A stretch of DNA of 15,818 nt from Prevotella sp. CAG:755 (GCA_000431275.1 HF989241.1:41164-56981); one strand, 5' to 3'. Counted from the first letter of the stretch, positions 7,150 through 14,854 are shown. Made by a program: numbers and translations. Notes: a model not told the origin generated them from the letters alone.

Positions 7150-8421
7150 TCAGGCACCGAGGTCGCGGCCGATATCGGTACGGAAGTATTTTTTCTCGAA
7201 CTGGATGGTGCGTGCTCCCTCCATGGCACGGCCGAGCGCTTCGCCGAGCGTCGCACCATAGGCACTTGCAGCGATGACGCGTCCGCCCGACGTGACGAGC
7301 TGTCCGTCTTTGAGTGCTGTCCCGGCGTGGAAAACGACGCAACCCTCAGGCTGGGCGTCGGTGATGGGGTAGCCTTTGTCGTACGCGCCGGGGTATCCGC
7401 CAGACACGCACATGACACAAGCGGCAGCGCGAGGGTCGAACTGCACGCGGCGTCTGTCGAGGTCACCGGCGGCCACGCCTTCGAAAAGGTCGACCAGGTC
7501 ACTCTTCAAACGCAGCATAACGGTCTCCGTCTCGGGGTCGCCCATACGACAGTTGTATTCTATGACCTTCGGCTCGCCCGCACAATTAATCAAACCGAAG
7601 AATATGAAACCTTTATAGTCCAGCCCTTCGGACGCAAGCCCCTCGACAGTCGGGCGCACGATACGCTCCTCCACTTTTTTCATCCAGGCCTCATCGGCAA
7701 ACGGAACGGGCGACACACTGCCCATGCCGCCGGTGTTCAGCCCCGTGTCGCCCTCACCGATGCGCTTGTAATCCTTGGCTTCGGGCAGAATGGCATAATG
7801 CGTACCGTCGGTCAGGGCAAACACAGAACACTCGATACCATCGAGGAATTCTTCAATCACGACGCGCGACGAGGCCGTACCGAACATGCCGCCTAACATT
7901 TCGCGGAGTTCGCGCCGCGCAGCGTCGAGCGTATCAAGGATAAGGACGCCTTTTCCGGCACAAAGACCGTCGGCTTTCAACACGTAAGGCGGACGAAGCG
8001 TCTCTAAGAAACGACAGCCTTCTTCCACTTGCGTGCCATCAAACGTTGCATAAGCAGCCGTCGGGATACCGTGGCGCTTCATGAAGCCTTTGGCGAAATC
8101 TTTTGACCCTTCGAGCATCGCACCTGACTTGGAAGGACCGATGACAGGCACGTCGGCGAGCGTGTCGTTCGCTTTGAAATAATCGTAGATGCCTTTGACG
8201 AGCGGATCTTCGGGGCCGACCACGACCATATCGACGCCGCGCGTCGTGACGAAACGGCCAATGGCTTCGAAGTCGTCGGCCTTGACAGGCACGTTCTCGC
8301 CGACTTGCGCCGTTCCTGCATTGCCCGGGGCGATGAAGAGTTTGTCGACTTTTTCGCTTTGGGCGATTTTCCATGCCAAGGCGTGCTCTCGGCCGCCGCT
8401 GCCTAACAATAGAATTTTCAT
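7150..8421 (-). CDS. purD: Phosphoribosylamine-glycine ligase (GAR synthetase)
   Basis: This cytoplasmic enzyme carries out the second step of purine synthesis, joining 5-phosphoribosylamine and glycine with ATP to give glycinamide ribonucleotide. The 423-residue length is normal. The N-terminal domain opens [14 protein letters not shown] (signature GSGGREH at 7-13). The ATP-grasp part shows [17 protein letters not shown] at 95-111, [13 protein letters not shown] at 147-159, and [11 protein letters not shown] at 225-235. The metal/ATP-site sequence [11 protein letters not shown] lies at 290-300. The ATG at 8421 is the only sensible start, since the protein begins with the conserved Rossmann strand. 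It is the first gene of a five-gene run that continues into membrane and metal-transport genes. A promoter with both Bacteroidetes elements lies about 30-60 nt upstream. I see no PurR-like operator or purine riboswitch in the short leader. Confidence 0.98.
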   Translation of the reverse strand: MKILLLGSGGREHALAWKIAQSEKVDKLFIAPGNAGTAQVGENVPVKADDFEAIGRFVTTRGVDMVVVGPEDPLVKGIYDYFKANDTLADVPVIGPSKSGAMLEGSKDFAKGFMKRHGIPTAAYATFDGTQVEEGCRFLETLRPPYVLKADGLCAGKGVLILDTLDAARRELREMLGGMFGTASSRVVIEEFLDGIECSVFALTDGTHYAILPEAKDYKRIGEGDTGLNTGGMGSVSPVPFADEAWMKKVEERIVRPTVEGLASEGLDYKGFIFFGLINCAGEPKVIEYNCRMGDPETETVMLRLKSDLVDLFEGVAAGDLDRRRVQFDPRAAACVMCVSGGYPGAYDKGYPITDAQPEGCVVFHAGTALKDGQLVTSGGRVIAASAYGATLGEALGRAMEGARTIQFEKKYFRTDIGRDLGA

Positions 8422-8450
8422 ACGCTTTATCCGTTTTTATATTCTATCCG

Positions 8451-8481
8451 CAAAGATAGTTTTTTTTCAGCCTCCGACAAA
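8451..8481 (-). promoter_or_regulatory. purD promoter, Bacteroidetes -33/-7 type
   Basis: On the minus strand, TTTG at 8478-8481 (-33 element) is followed after 19 nt by TATCTTTG at 8451-8458 (-7 element, consensus TAnnTTTG). Sequence and spacing match the known Bacteroidetes primary-sigma promoter. Transcription would start near 8444, giving a leader of about 20-25 nt before the purD ATG. Confidence 0.8.
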
Positions 8482-8527
8482 ACGGACTTACCTCCAACCA
8501 CAAGCCAGCCTGCGACGGAAAAAACGG

Positions 8528-8615
8528 AACGGCTGACAGGAATTTCTAAATAACTGACGGGAATCACGGGATGACTGACGGGAATCACGGGATGGCTGAC
8601 ATTGAAAATACCCTG
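8528..8615 (-). repeat. Repeat copy B: 33-nt core plus tandem 21-nt units
   Basis: The 33-nt core at 8528-8560 is the reverse complement of the core at 4069-4101, with two differences in 33. Next to it are two perfect 21-nt tandem copies at 8553-8573 and 8574-8594 (each ACTGACGGGAATC followed by ACGGGATG), then a diverged unit from 8595 (GCTGACATTG...). All units share a (G/A)CTGAC start at 21-nt spacing. The array lies between the S9 peptidase stop and the purD promoter. Confidence 0.85.
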
Positions 8616-8690
8616 CCGGACAGGACGTAAGACTGGACGACAAAAGGACACGGAGCAGCTATCCCGACGGACGGAACCGGCACAAAGCGT

Positions 8691-8725
8691 CCCCCTCCGG
8701 ACTGGCCTGAGCGAGCCGGAGAGGG
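8691..8725 (-). terminator. Possible terminator hairpin of the S9 peptidase transcript
   Basis: The minus strand reads CCCTCTCCGG, a 15-nt loop, then CCGGAGGGGG. This forms a 10-bp GC-rich stem with one G-U pair, starting 46 nt after the peptidase stop codon. No clear T-run follows (ACGCTTTGTG), so it may be a weak or factor-assisted terminator, or only an mRNA 3'-end stabiliser. Confidence 0.35.
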
Positions 8726-8771
8726 ACTGTATGCGCCACAAGCGCCGCAACGGACGCGGTCGTCTGTGTGA

Positions 8772-10934
8772 TTATTTCAGATAGTCGTCAAAGTAACGCG
8801 TAATGCGTTCATGGAGGTGCACCATGTCCTTGCCGTACATATTATGGCCCTGTCCGGGATAGACAAAGAAGTCTGGCTGCGTACCGGCGTCCTCACATGC
8901 ACGCAGGAAAGCCAACGAATGTTGCGGAACACAGGTCGGGTCGTTATAACCGATGATAACCTGCAGACGTCCGCGGAGGTTCTTGGCCTTGCCGAGGAGA
9001 CTCGACGAAGCATAGCCCTCGGGGTTCTCCTGCGGAGTGTCCATGTAACGCTCGCCGTACATCACCTCGTAGTACTTCCAGTCAATGACCGGCCCGCCAG
9101 CCACTCCGACTTTGAAGACGTCGGGATAGGAGCACATAAGGTTAGTGGTCATGAAACCGCCGAACGACCAGCCATGCACGCCCAGCCGGTCAGCATCGAC
9201 ATAAGGCAGGGTCTTCAAAAATTCTACGCCCCGGAGCTGGTCTGCCATTTCGACGTCGCCGAGGTGACGGTATGTCGCACTTTCAAAAGCAAATCCGCGA
9301 CGGCTCGATCCTCTGTTGTCGAGCACGAAAACTACGTAGCCGCGTTCAGCCATATAGACCTCCCAGCCGCGGACCATATAATTTCGCGTGGCCTCTACGT
9401 TGCGGATTCCGGGACCGCCGTAGACGTAAACGACCGTAGGATACTTTTTGTTCGGGTCAAAGTTTGTCGGCTTCACCAGCCGGTAGAAAAGGTCGGTCGA
9501 GTCGTCGGCAGCCTTGATCGTGCCGCTCGTGATTTCGGGCACATCGTATCCCGCCCAAGGGTCGGTAGCTGTAAGAAGATTGACGGCTTTGCCGGTCGCG
9601 GTGGCCGTGAGGTCAATCTTTCGCACGACGTCGGGCGAGCTCCAAAGGTCGCGGACGAAAGCACCCGAAGCCGACAGGCTGGCATTGTGGCAACCCGTAC
9701 CGCCATCAAGGGCTGTGCGCTTGCCGGTGGCGACATCGACAGCATACAGGTTGGCCTGAATAGGCGACGCCTCGGTCGACGAGATGATGAGGCTCTTCCG
9801 TTTGACGTTGAAACCGAGCAGATCGAGCACCACGAAGTTACCCTGGGTGAGTTGGCGTATCTCTTTGCCGTTTGTATCAAAGAGGTAAAGATGGTCATAT
9901 CCGTCACGCTCGCTCTGGTAGACAAACTTGCTGTTATCCCAAGGCAGGAAGACAATCGGATGCTGGGGATGAACATACTTGGCGTTGCGCTCGGTGTAGA
10001 GCACGCCCTTACGCCGTCCCGTGGCAGCATCATAGGCAACCAGTTCGGCCTTGTCCTGCGTACGGGGAAGCTCTATCATGTAGACGGTGCGCTCGTCGGG
10101 CGACCAAGCGATGTTCGTGAAATAACGGTCAGTCGGATCGCCCGCATCGAGGTAGACAGTCTTCTGCGTGGCAGGGTCATAGACGCCCACAGTGACCTTG
10201 TGGCTCGTCATGCCAGCCATGGGATACTTGTCGGGAGCGTAGCGGGCGGGGCGGTCTGTGATGTCGACTTGCGGATAGTCGGTCACCATCGACTGATCCA
10301 TGCGATAGAACGCAAGGAAATTGCCTTTGGGACTCCAAAACGTGCCTTTTGTAATGCCAAACTCATCGCGGTGTACGCTCTGTCCGTACACCAGTTCACG
10401 CGAACCGTCGGTTGAGACGGCTTGCTCACGGCCATCGGCCGTCATGACGTAGAGGTTCCAGTCACGTACATAGGCTTCGCAGCGCGAGGCAGAGCAGAAG
10501 TCGGCATGGGTGGCTCCCCCGACGCGTGGCTGACGCCAGACAACCTCTTTGTCACTCCAATCGTAAATCAGGTTTTCCTTCGAGGTGCGCACGAAAGCTT
10601 CGGTACGGTCGCCGTCAGGGAAGGTGACATAATAGAGACTGCGCACCTTGTCCTTCTCGTCGAGACCGGCGGCACGGTTGAGCTCATCGAGCGTGAAGAG
10701 GGTCTTGGGATAAACCTTACGCCCCTTCTTGTCGGTGAGGAGGGAGCAATCGTCAGTATCAAGACTGACCAAGACGTCGCCCCACCACTCAGTGTGAAGA
10801 TTGGCTGGCTGCAAATTCCAGAAGTTACTGCCTCCGGAGAGCAAGTCGTCGAGGGTGAATGTCTTCTTGGTCTGGGCAGTGTTCGGGATGGCCATGAGCA
10901 GAAGCAGACAAGTAAGAATCGTTTTAATCTTCAT
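8772..10934 (-). CDS. Secreted S9 family prolyl peptidase (dipeptidyl peptidase IV-like)
   Basis: This serine exopeptidase of 720 residues probably releases Xaa-Pro di- or tripeptides from peptides outside the cytoplasm. A signal peptide is evident (MKIK, a hydrophobic run, then IPNTAQ near residue 21). Residues about 60-470 form the DPP IV-type beta-propeller, and about 500-720 the alpha/beta hydrolase. The catalytic triad is S590 in GWSFGG, D665 in YNDPT and H697 in GQGHNM. The substrate-amino-end motif reads VHRDEFG at 187-193 (D190-E191) rather than the classical EE pair of DPP IV, so dipeptidyl versus tripeptidyl activity is open. The frame extends upstream to 11411, but that part overlaps the methyltransferase gene and reads as antisense-like low-complexity sequence. 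The ATG at 10934 was chosen because a signal peptide begins there. It overlaps the methyltransferase stop by 11 nt. Confidence 0.95.
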   Translation of the reverse strand: MKIKTILTCLLLLMAIPNTAQTKKTFTLDDLLSGGSNFWNLQPANLHTEWWGDVLVSLDTDDCSLLTDKKGRKVYPKTLFTLDELNRAAGLDEKDKVRSLYYVTFPDGDRTEAFVRTSKENLIYDWSDKEVVWRQPRVGGATHADFCSASRCEAYVRDWNLYVMTADGREQAVSTDGSRELVYGQSVHRDEFGITKGTFWSPKGNFLAFYRMDQSMVTDYPQVDITDRPARYAPDKYPMAGMTSHKVTVGVYDPATQKTVYLDAGDPTDRYFTNIAWSPDERTVYMIELPRTQDKAELVAYDAATGRRKGVLYTERNAKYVHPQHPIVFLPWDNSKFVYQSERDGYDHLYLFDTNGKEIRQLTQGNFVVLDLLGFNVKRKSLIISSTEASPIQANLYAVDVATGKRTALDGGTGCHNASLSASGAFVRDLWSSPDVVRKIDLTATATGKAVNLLTATDPWAGYDVPEITSGTIKAADDSTDLFYRLVKPTNFDPNKKYPTVVYVYGGPGIRNVEATRNYMVRGWEVYMAERGYVVFVLDNRGSSRRGFAFESATYRHLGDVEMADQLRGVEFLKTLPYVDADRLGVHGWSFGGFMTTNLMCSYPDVFKVGVAGGPVIDWKYYEVMYGERYMDTPQENPEGYASSSLLGKAKNLRGRLQVIIGYNDPTCVPQHSLAFLRACEDAGTQPDFFVYPGQGHNMYGKDMVHLHERITRYFDDYLK

Positions 10935-12534
10935 AGCGTTTCTTTTTGAAATTTCGGTCGAAAGGCTTATGGTCACGGTCGAAGGGACGACGGTCGCCTT
11001 GATAAGATTTTCTGTCGCCGCCACGGAAGTCCCTGTCGCCGCGATAAGGACGGCCTTCACGGTCGTCAAATCTGCGTTCACCGCCAAAGGACTTGCGGTC
11101 GCGTCCGAAAGAGGAACGGCCCTGCTCACCGAAGCGGTCTTCACGTTCGTCAGACCTGCGATCGCGGTCAAAGGAACGGCGTGAACGGGACTCGTTGTCC
11201 CGGCGTGGGCGGAACTCTTGACGCGAGCGCTCGAATTCCATATGCTTACGGCGCATGTAGCCCGGGATGCCGTCTTCATCGTCCTCGTCGTCGAACCGCT
11301 TGCGGAACTCGTCGCGATGCTGCTTGAAACGGCGCTTCTCGCCCGAACGGCGACGGTCTTCCTCGTTACGGACGTCGTTGCCGTCAGCCCGGAAATCGTC
11401 ATATTTCCCATCGAATATCTGGTACTTGCGCAGCTCGCAGTCCAAAGCGCCGTTAAACAGGGGAATACGCACGCTGGGCTTTAAGCCGATTTGGTCGAAA
11501 AGCTCCGCGCGGTTACAGATCACCCAAGCCGTGTTGCCGACGAACTGATGTTTGAGGCGCTCTCCGAGCGACCGGTAAAGCCCGAGCAGGTCCGGCGACG
11601 TGATTCGCTCTCCATAAGGCGGATTGGTCACCATGAGGGTGGGTTCGGATGGCTGCTCGAACTGCTGAACGGGGCGACGCTCCACTGTGACGCAGTCTGC
11701 CACACCGGCGGACTTGACGTTGGCCTGCGCCACGTCGATAGCTGGCTGGTTGATGTCGTACCCGTATATCTTATGGGTGAATTCGCGTTCATCGTTGTCG
11801 TCATTGTAAATCCGGTCGAACAGTTCGCGGTCAAAATCGCTCCACTTCTCAAAAGCGAACTCCTTACGGAACACACCTGGATAGATGTTGCGTGCCATGA
11901 GGGCGGCTTCAATGATGAGGGTTCCCGACCCGCACATCGGATCGACGAAGTCGGTCGACCCGTCCCAGCCGGCGAGCTTCAGGATGCCGGCCGCGAGTAC
12001 TTCGTTGATTGGAGCGTCGACCGTGCCAGTGCGGTAGCCACGACGATGAAGGCTTTCGCCCGAAGAGTCAAGCGAAAGCGTACAGTCGGTCTCGGCAATG
12101 TGTATGTTGAGCTTGACGTCCGGGTTCGTAATCCGTATGTTCGGACGTTGCCCGGTGTGCTCCCGGAAATAATCGACAATAGCGTCCTTCACCTTGTAGG
12201 CGACGAACTTCGAATGGCGGAACTCTTGGGAATAAACGACGGAGTCGACGGAAAACGAAGTGTCGAGGCTAAGATAATCGCTCCACTCTATGCTCTTCAC
12301 AGCGTCGTACACCTGGTCGGCGTCGGCAGCCTTGAAATGTTTGATAGGCTTTAAGACACGGACGGCAGTACGAAGACAGAAATTGGCACGGTACATCATT
12401 TCCATGTCGCCGGTGAACGAGACCATGCGCCGGCCTATCTGCACGTCGTTGGCGCCGAGCTCCGTAAGCTCTTGGGCGAGCACTTCTTCAAGTCCTTGGA
12501 AAGTTTTTGCGATGAGTTCGAATTGTGGTTCCAT
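10924..12534 (-). CDS. THUMP-domain class I SAM-dependent RNA methyltransferase (RlmL-like) with charged tail
   Basis: This is probably a base N2-guanine methyltransferase acting on 23S rRNA (as the N-terminal half of E. coli RlmKL) or on tRNA; the target is not decidable here. Of 536 residues, about 1-60 form an N-terminal ferredoxin-like part and about 60-160 the THUMP RNA-binding domain. The Rossmann methyltransferase follows, with motif I DPMCGSGT at 198-205 and catalytic NPPY at 304-307. The conserved core ends near residue 385. The last ~150 residues are almost entirely charged, rich in R, D, G, F and S (for example GDRKSYQGDRRPFDRDHK), and probably disordered RNA-binding sequence. The ATG at 12534 opens a typical MEPQFELIAKTFQGLE start. 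The gene follows cysE by 18 nt and overlaps the peptidase start by 11 nt, so the three are co-transcribed. Confidence 0.95.
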   Translation of the reverse strand: MEPQFELIAKTFQGLEEVLAQELTELGANDVQIGRRMVSFTGDMEMMYRANFCLRTAVRVLKPIKHFKAADADQVYDAVKSIEWSDYLSLDTSFSVDSVVYSQEFRHSKFVAYKVKDAIVDYFREHTGQRPNIRITNPDVKLNIHIAETDCTLSLDSSGESLHRRGYRTGTVDAPINEVLAAGILKLAGWDGSTDFVDPMCGSGTLIIEAALMARNIYPGVFRKEFAFEKWSDFDRELFDRIYNDDNDEREFTHKIYGYDINQPAIDVAQANVKSAGVADCVTVERRPVQQFEQPSEPTLMVTNPPYGERITSPDLLGLYRSLGERLKHQFVGNTAWVICNRAELFDQIGLKPSVRIPLFNGALDCELRKYQIFDGKYDDFRADGNDVRNEEDRRRSGEKRRFKQHRDEFRKRFDDEDDEDGIPGYMRRKHMEFERSRQEFRPRRDNESRSRRSFDRDRRSDEREDRFGEQGRSSFGRDRKSFGGERRFDDREGRPYRGDRDFRGGDRKSYQGDRRPFDRDHKPFDRNFKKKRYED

Positions 12535-12552
12535 TTATAGTGATTGCGTAGT

Positions 12553-13443
12553 TTAACGTTGGACTAGACGAGCCCCGGGGGCTACGTCTTCGGTCACCCA
12601 GAGGTTGCCGCCGATTGTGGCGCCGTGGCCGACGGTGATGCGTCCGAGGATGGTGGCGTTAGAGTAGACTATGACGTTGTCTTCAAGGATGGGGTGACGC
12701 GGGATGTGCTTGATGGGATGGCCGTCGGCGTCGAGGGGGAAACTCTTGGCACCCAAGGTGACGCCTTGGTAAAGTTTGACATAATTGCCTATAATGCACG
12801 TGGCGCCGATAACGACACCCGTGCCGTGGTCTATGGTGAAATGATGGCCTATCTGCGCCGCCGGGTGGATGTCGATGCCCGTTTCGCTGTGAGCCAGTTC
12901 TGTCAGGATGCGCGGGATAAGTGGTACGCCGAGCTGGAGCAGCTCGTGGGCCACGCGGTAGTTGGTCAGCGCCTTGATGACGGGGTAGCAGAGTATGACC
13001 TCGCCGCAGTTGACGGCCGCAGGGTCGCCGAGGAACGTGGCCTCGACGTCGGTGGCCAACGTGCGCCGTATGCCCGGAAGCCGCGAGATAAAGGCCGCTG
13101 CGATGCCCGCTGCTTTGGCGCGGTTCTCGGTACAGGCTGGTTCGTCCGTCCCTGCCGGCCGGGAGAAGCAGAGGCCGGCCTCAATTTGTTCGGACAGCTT
13201 TGTATAGAGCCGCTCGACATCCACACCGATGCGATACTCCACGGTGCGGCTGTTGACCGTCGAGTGGCCGTAATAACCAGGGAACAGCACGGCGCGACAA
13301 AGCGCCACTACGTCTTCCAACACCCGTCCCGACGGCAAGGGGTCTCCTTGACGATGCTGGTGGAAGAGGTCCTTCATGTCGGCGCAGTCCGACAACTCAC
13401 TGACGGCCTGCGTCAACACTTGGGTAAAATCGAAAGGATTCAT
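12553..13443 (-). CDS. cysE: Serine O-acetyltransferase, Bacteroidetes/EpsC type
   Basis: This enzyme acetylates L-serine with acetyl-CoA to O-acetylserine, the first step of cysteine synthesis in the cytoplasm. In 296 residues, an N-terminal helical region (about 1-185) precedes a left-handed beta-helix of hexapeptide repeats (about 190-290). By alignment with E. coli CysE, D191 in DIHP, H206 in DHGTG and H250 in RHP match catalytic or serine-binding residues D143, H158 and H193; the D191-to-H206 spacing of 15 is identical. The sequence GAKSFPLDADGHPIKHIP at 231-248 carries about nine extra residues, as in the EpsC-like branch. A214 stands where E. coli has the conserved Glu of GET. The ATG at 13443 lies shortly downstream of a -7 element. 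It heads the cysE-methyltransferase-peptidase run. Confidence 0.93.
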   Translation of the reverse strand: MNPFDFTQVLTQAVSELSDCADMKDLFHQHRQGDPLPSGRVLEDVVALCRAVLFPGYYGHSTVNSRTVEYRIGVDVERLYTKLSEQIEAGLCFSRPAGTDEPACTENRAKAAGIAAAFISRLPGIRRTLATDVEATFLGDPAAVNCGEVILCYPVIKALTNYRVAHELLQLGVPLIPRILTELAHSETGIDIHPAAQIGHHFTIDHGTGVVIGATCIIGNYVKLYQGVTLGAKSFPLDADGHPIKHIPRHPILEDNVIVYSNATILGRITVGHGATIGGNLWVTEDVAPGARLVQR

Positions 13444-13466
13444 TTCACGCTCTATGAACTATCGGG

Positions 13467-13474
13467 CAAAGATA
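13467..13474 (-). promoter_or_regulatory. Candidate -7 promoter element for cysE
   Basis: The minus strand reads TATCTTTG, the same octamer as at purD and a full match to TAnnTTTG, 23 nt before the cysE ATG. The leader would be about 15-20 nt. I find no good TTTG at the -33 position; the region upstream is AT-rich (TTCGTGAAAAATC). Confidence 0.65.
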
Positions 13475-13591
13475 TAAAGATTTTTCACGAAAGTTCAGCT
13501 TTTCTTCCCGTTTTTAGAGAAATCACGGATGACGGCCTGTTTTCGCCGGTATGCCCGCCTATTTTTACGGTCGCAGGGAGTGGATTTACAA

Positions 13592-13642
13592 GACGGCTGA
13601 CAGGAATTTCTGTCAGTTATTTAGAAATTTCTGTCAGCCGTC
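13592..13642. repeat. Repeat copy C: 20-bp-arm inverted repeat containing the 33-nt core
   Basis: Arms at 13592-13611 and 13623-13642 are reverse complements with one mismatch in 20, around the 11-nt loop GTCAGTTATTT. The right part (13610-13642) is the shared 33-nt core in the plus orientation; the left arm is an inverted partial copy beginning GACGGCTGACAG. The stem lies 8 nt past the acyltransferase stop codon, so it could fold at that mRNA's 3' end and act as a terminator or stabiliser. The minus-strand sequence that follows is only TTGTAAAT, not a T-run. Confidence 0.85.
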
Positions 13643-13649
13643 CCGCTTC

Positions 13650-14816
13650 TCATCGCGCGCCGAGCACCACGAGCGAAGCCCGCGCACCGAGCAGGCGGCG
13701 CAGCCCATCGACCACCAGCCACGACACGACGAAGGCCACCACGGCAGCCAGAGGGATCTGCAAGCCCATCGGGACACCGAGCGTGCGCATCAGCTGCACC
13801 GAAGGGCCGATGAAGAAATAGTGTATCATGAAGATGCCGAAGCCGCACGTCGTCAGGTTTTTCAGCAGCCGCTGCACGCGTTCGGAACGAGGATTGAGGT
13901 GCGGCATGAGGGCAAACAGCGGCGCCGACATAAGCACCACGTTCAGCGAACAATAGGTCCAGAAGAGTTCGAGGATATCCAAGTCGCCCGTGACGTTGCT
14001 CAAGGTGCGCGTGTAGTTGAAACCGAAGAAAGTCAACAGGTAGCCCGCAACGAACATCGGCACGCCCCACAGGAGCACTGTACGCCACGGCAAAACGTGA
14101 TGCCGAAGCACGTGTCCCAGAAGCAGGTAACCGTTGAACCCGCAGAAGTAGTAGAGCATCCCGAAGTCATTCCAGGCACACTCACCCCACAACTGTCCGT
14201 CGACAAAGTGCCTGTAATAAGGCAGGAGCAGCGTCACGCCCCACACACCGAGGAACCAGAGTTTGGCGCGCAGCGACGCCTTCTCCACCCAGGCCGAAAA
14301 GACGGGCAGGTAGAGATAGAGGCCGACGAGCAGGTAGATGTACCACATCTGGACAGCAAGGGGATTAAAGCTAAGAGGGATGCGGACGATGCGGTCGAGT
14401 GCTGCGGAAAGCGTGGCAGGCTCGCTGGCCGCATAAGGAAAGAAGACGCCCAGCATCTCGGGGCCACCGCCCAACAGACTGAGCAGCCAGGGAAACAAGT
14501 AGTAGATGGCAGACCAGATGACAAACGGCCAGATGATGCGCGGCAGGTAGCGGCGGAGGAAGGGTCCTGTCTCGCGCCGCAGCGGCAGCAGGAGCGAACC
14601 GGTAATCATGACGAACAACGGCACGCACGGCCGGATAAGACTGCCCCATGCCCCGCCCCAGAACTGTATCCGGGCGAGGGTTTCGGGATCATGACCACTG
14701 TAAAAATTGAACGGGTCGGCGCAATGGCAGCATACCAAAAGGAACATGGCCACAAGGCGACTCACGTCGATCCACACCTGGCGAGGCGCTCCCGCTGCCG
14801 GGTTTAAGGTTTCCAT
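13650..14816 (-). CDS. Acyltransferase family 3 membrane protein (OafA/WecH-like)
   Basis: This integral membrane acyltransferase of 388 residues probably adds acetyl or another acyl group to a surface or periplasmic sugar or lipid. The family motif R-X10-H is present as R20 and H31 (WIDVSRLVAMFLLVCCHC). About ten hydrophobic segments follow, including VPLFVMITGSLLL at 65-77, a WPFVIWSAIYYLF segment at 96-108, MWYIYLLVGLYLYLPVF at 157-173 and FGIFMIHYFFIG at 326-337. No soluble SGNH domain is fused at the C-terminus. The start at 14816 gives the usual short cytoplasmic lead before the first helix. It lies 38 nt after cydB with no promoter-like element between them, so read-through from cydB is likely. 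The acceptor cannot be inferred; no sugar-biosynthesis genes adjoin it. Confidence 0.9.
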   Translation of the reverse strand: METLNPAAGAPRQVWIDVSRLVAMFLLVCCHCADPFNFYSGHDPETLARIQFWGGAWGSLIRPCVPLFVMITGSLLLPLRRETGPFLRRYLPRIIWPFVIWSAIYYLFPWLLSLLGGGPEMLGVFFPYAASEPATLSAALDRIVRIPLSFNPLAVQMWYIYLLVGLYLYLPVFSAWVEKASLRAKLWFLGVWGVTLLLPYYRHFVDGQLWGECAWNDFGMLYYFCGFNGYLLLGHVLRHHVLPWRTVLLWGVPMFVAGYLLTFFGFNYTRTLSNVTGDLDILELFWTYCSLNVVLMSAPLFALMPHLNPRSERVQRLLKNLTTCGFGIFMIHYFFIGPSVQLMRTLGVPMGLQIPLAAVVAFVVSWLVVDGLRRLLGARASLVVLGAR

Positions 14817-14854
14817 CGGTTTTCGGATTACTTGGATTAGGTCTTATAGAGGTG

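Larger units (their letters stand above)
8422..8771. other. Intergenic region between the S9 peptidase gene and purD
   Basis: This 350-bp non-coding stretch holds, from purD upward, the purD leader and promoter (8451-8481), repeat copy B with tandem 21-mers (8528-8615), and a hairpin at 8691-8725 that may end the peptidase transcript. A minus-strand frame stays open through most of it (8427-8750), but it runs through the promoter and the repeats, so I do not call it a gene. Confidence 0.65.

Noticed and set aside
8528..8615. CRISPR array
   Set aside because: The repeats are directly adjacent 21-mers without unique spacers, there are only two perfect copies, and no cas genes are present.
8427..8750. 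Minus-strand frame of 107 codons between the peptidase gene and purD
   Set aside because: It covers the purD promoter and the 21-nt repeats. The PVSHPVI/PVSYLEI heptads in its translation only reflect the 21-nt DNA period.
8811..10415. Plus-strand open frame of 534 codons antisense to the S9 peptidase
   Set aside because: This is the same antisense-phase effect. The sense strand has a full catalytic triad and signal peptide; the antisense product has no recognisable features.
10935..11411. N-terminal extension of the S9 peptidase frame
   Set aside because: It lies wholly inside the methyltransferase gene, is low-complexity A/T/S/V sequence, and would bury the signal peptide that begins at 10934.
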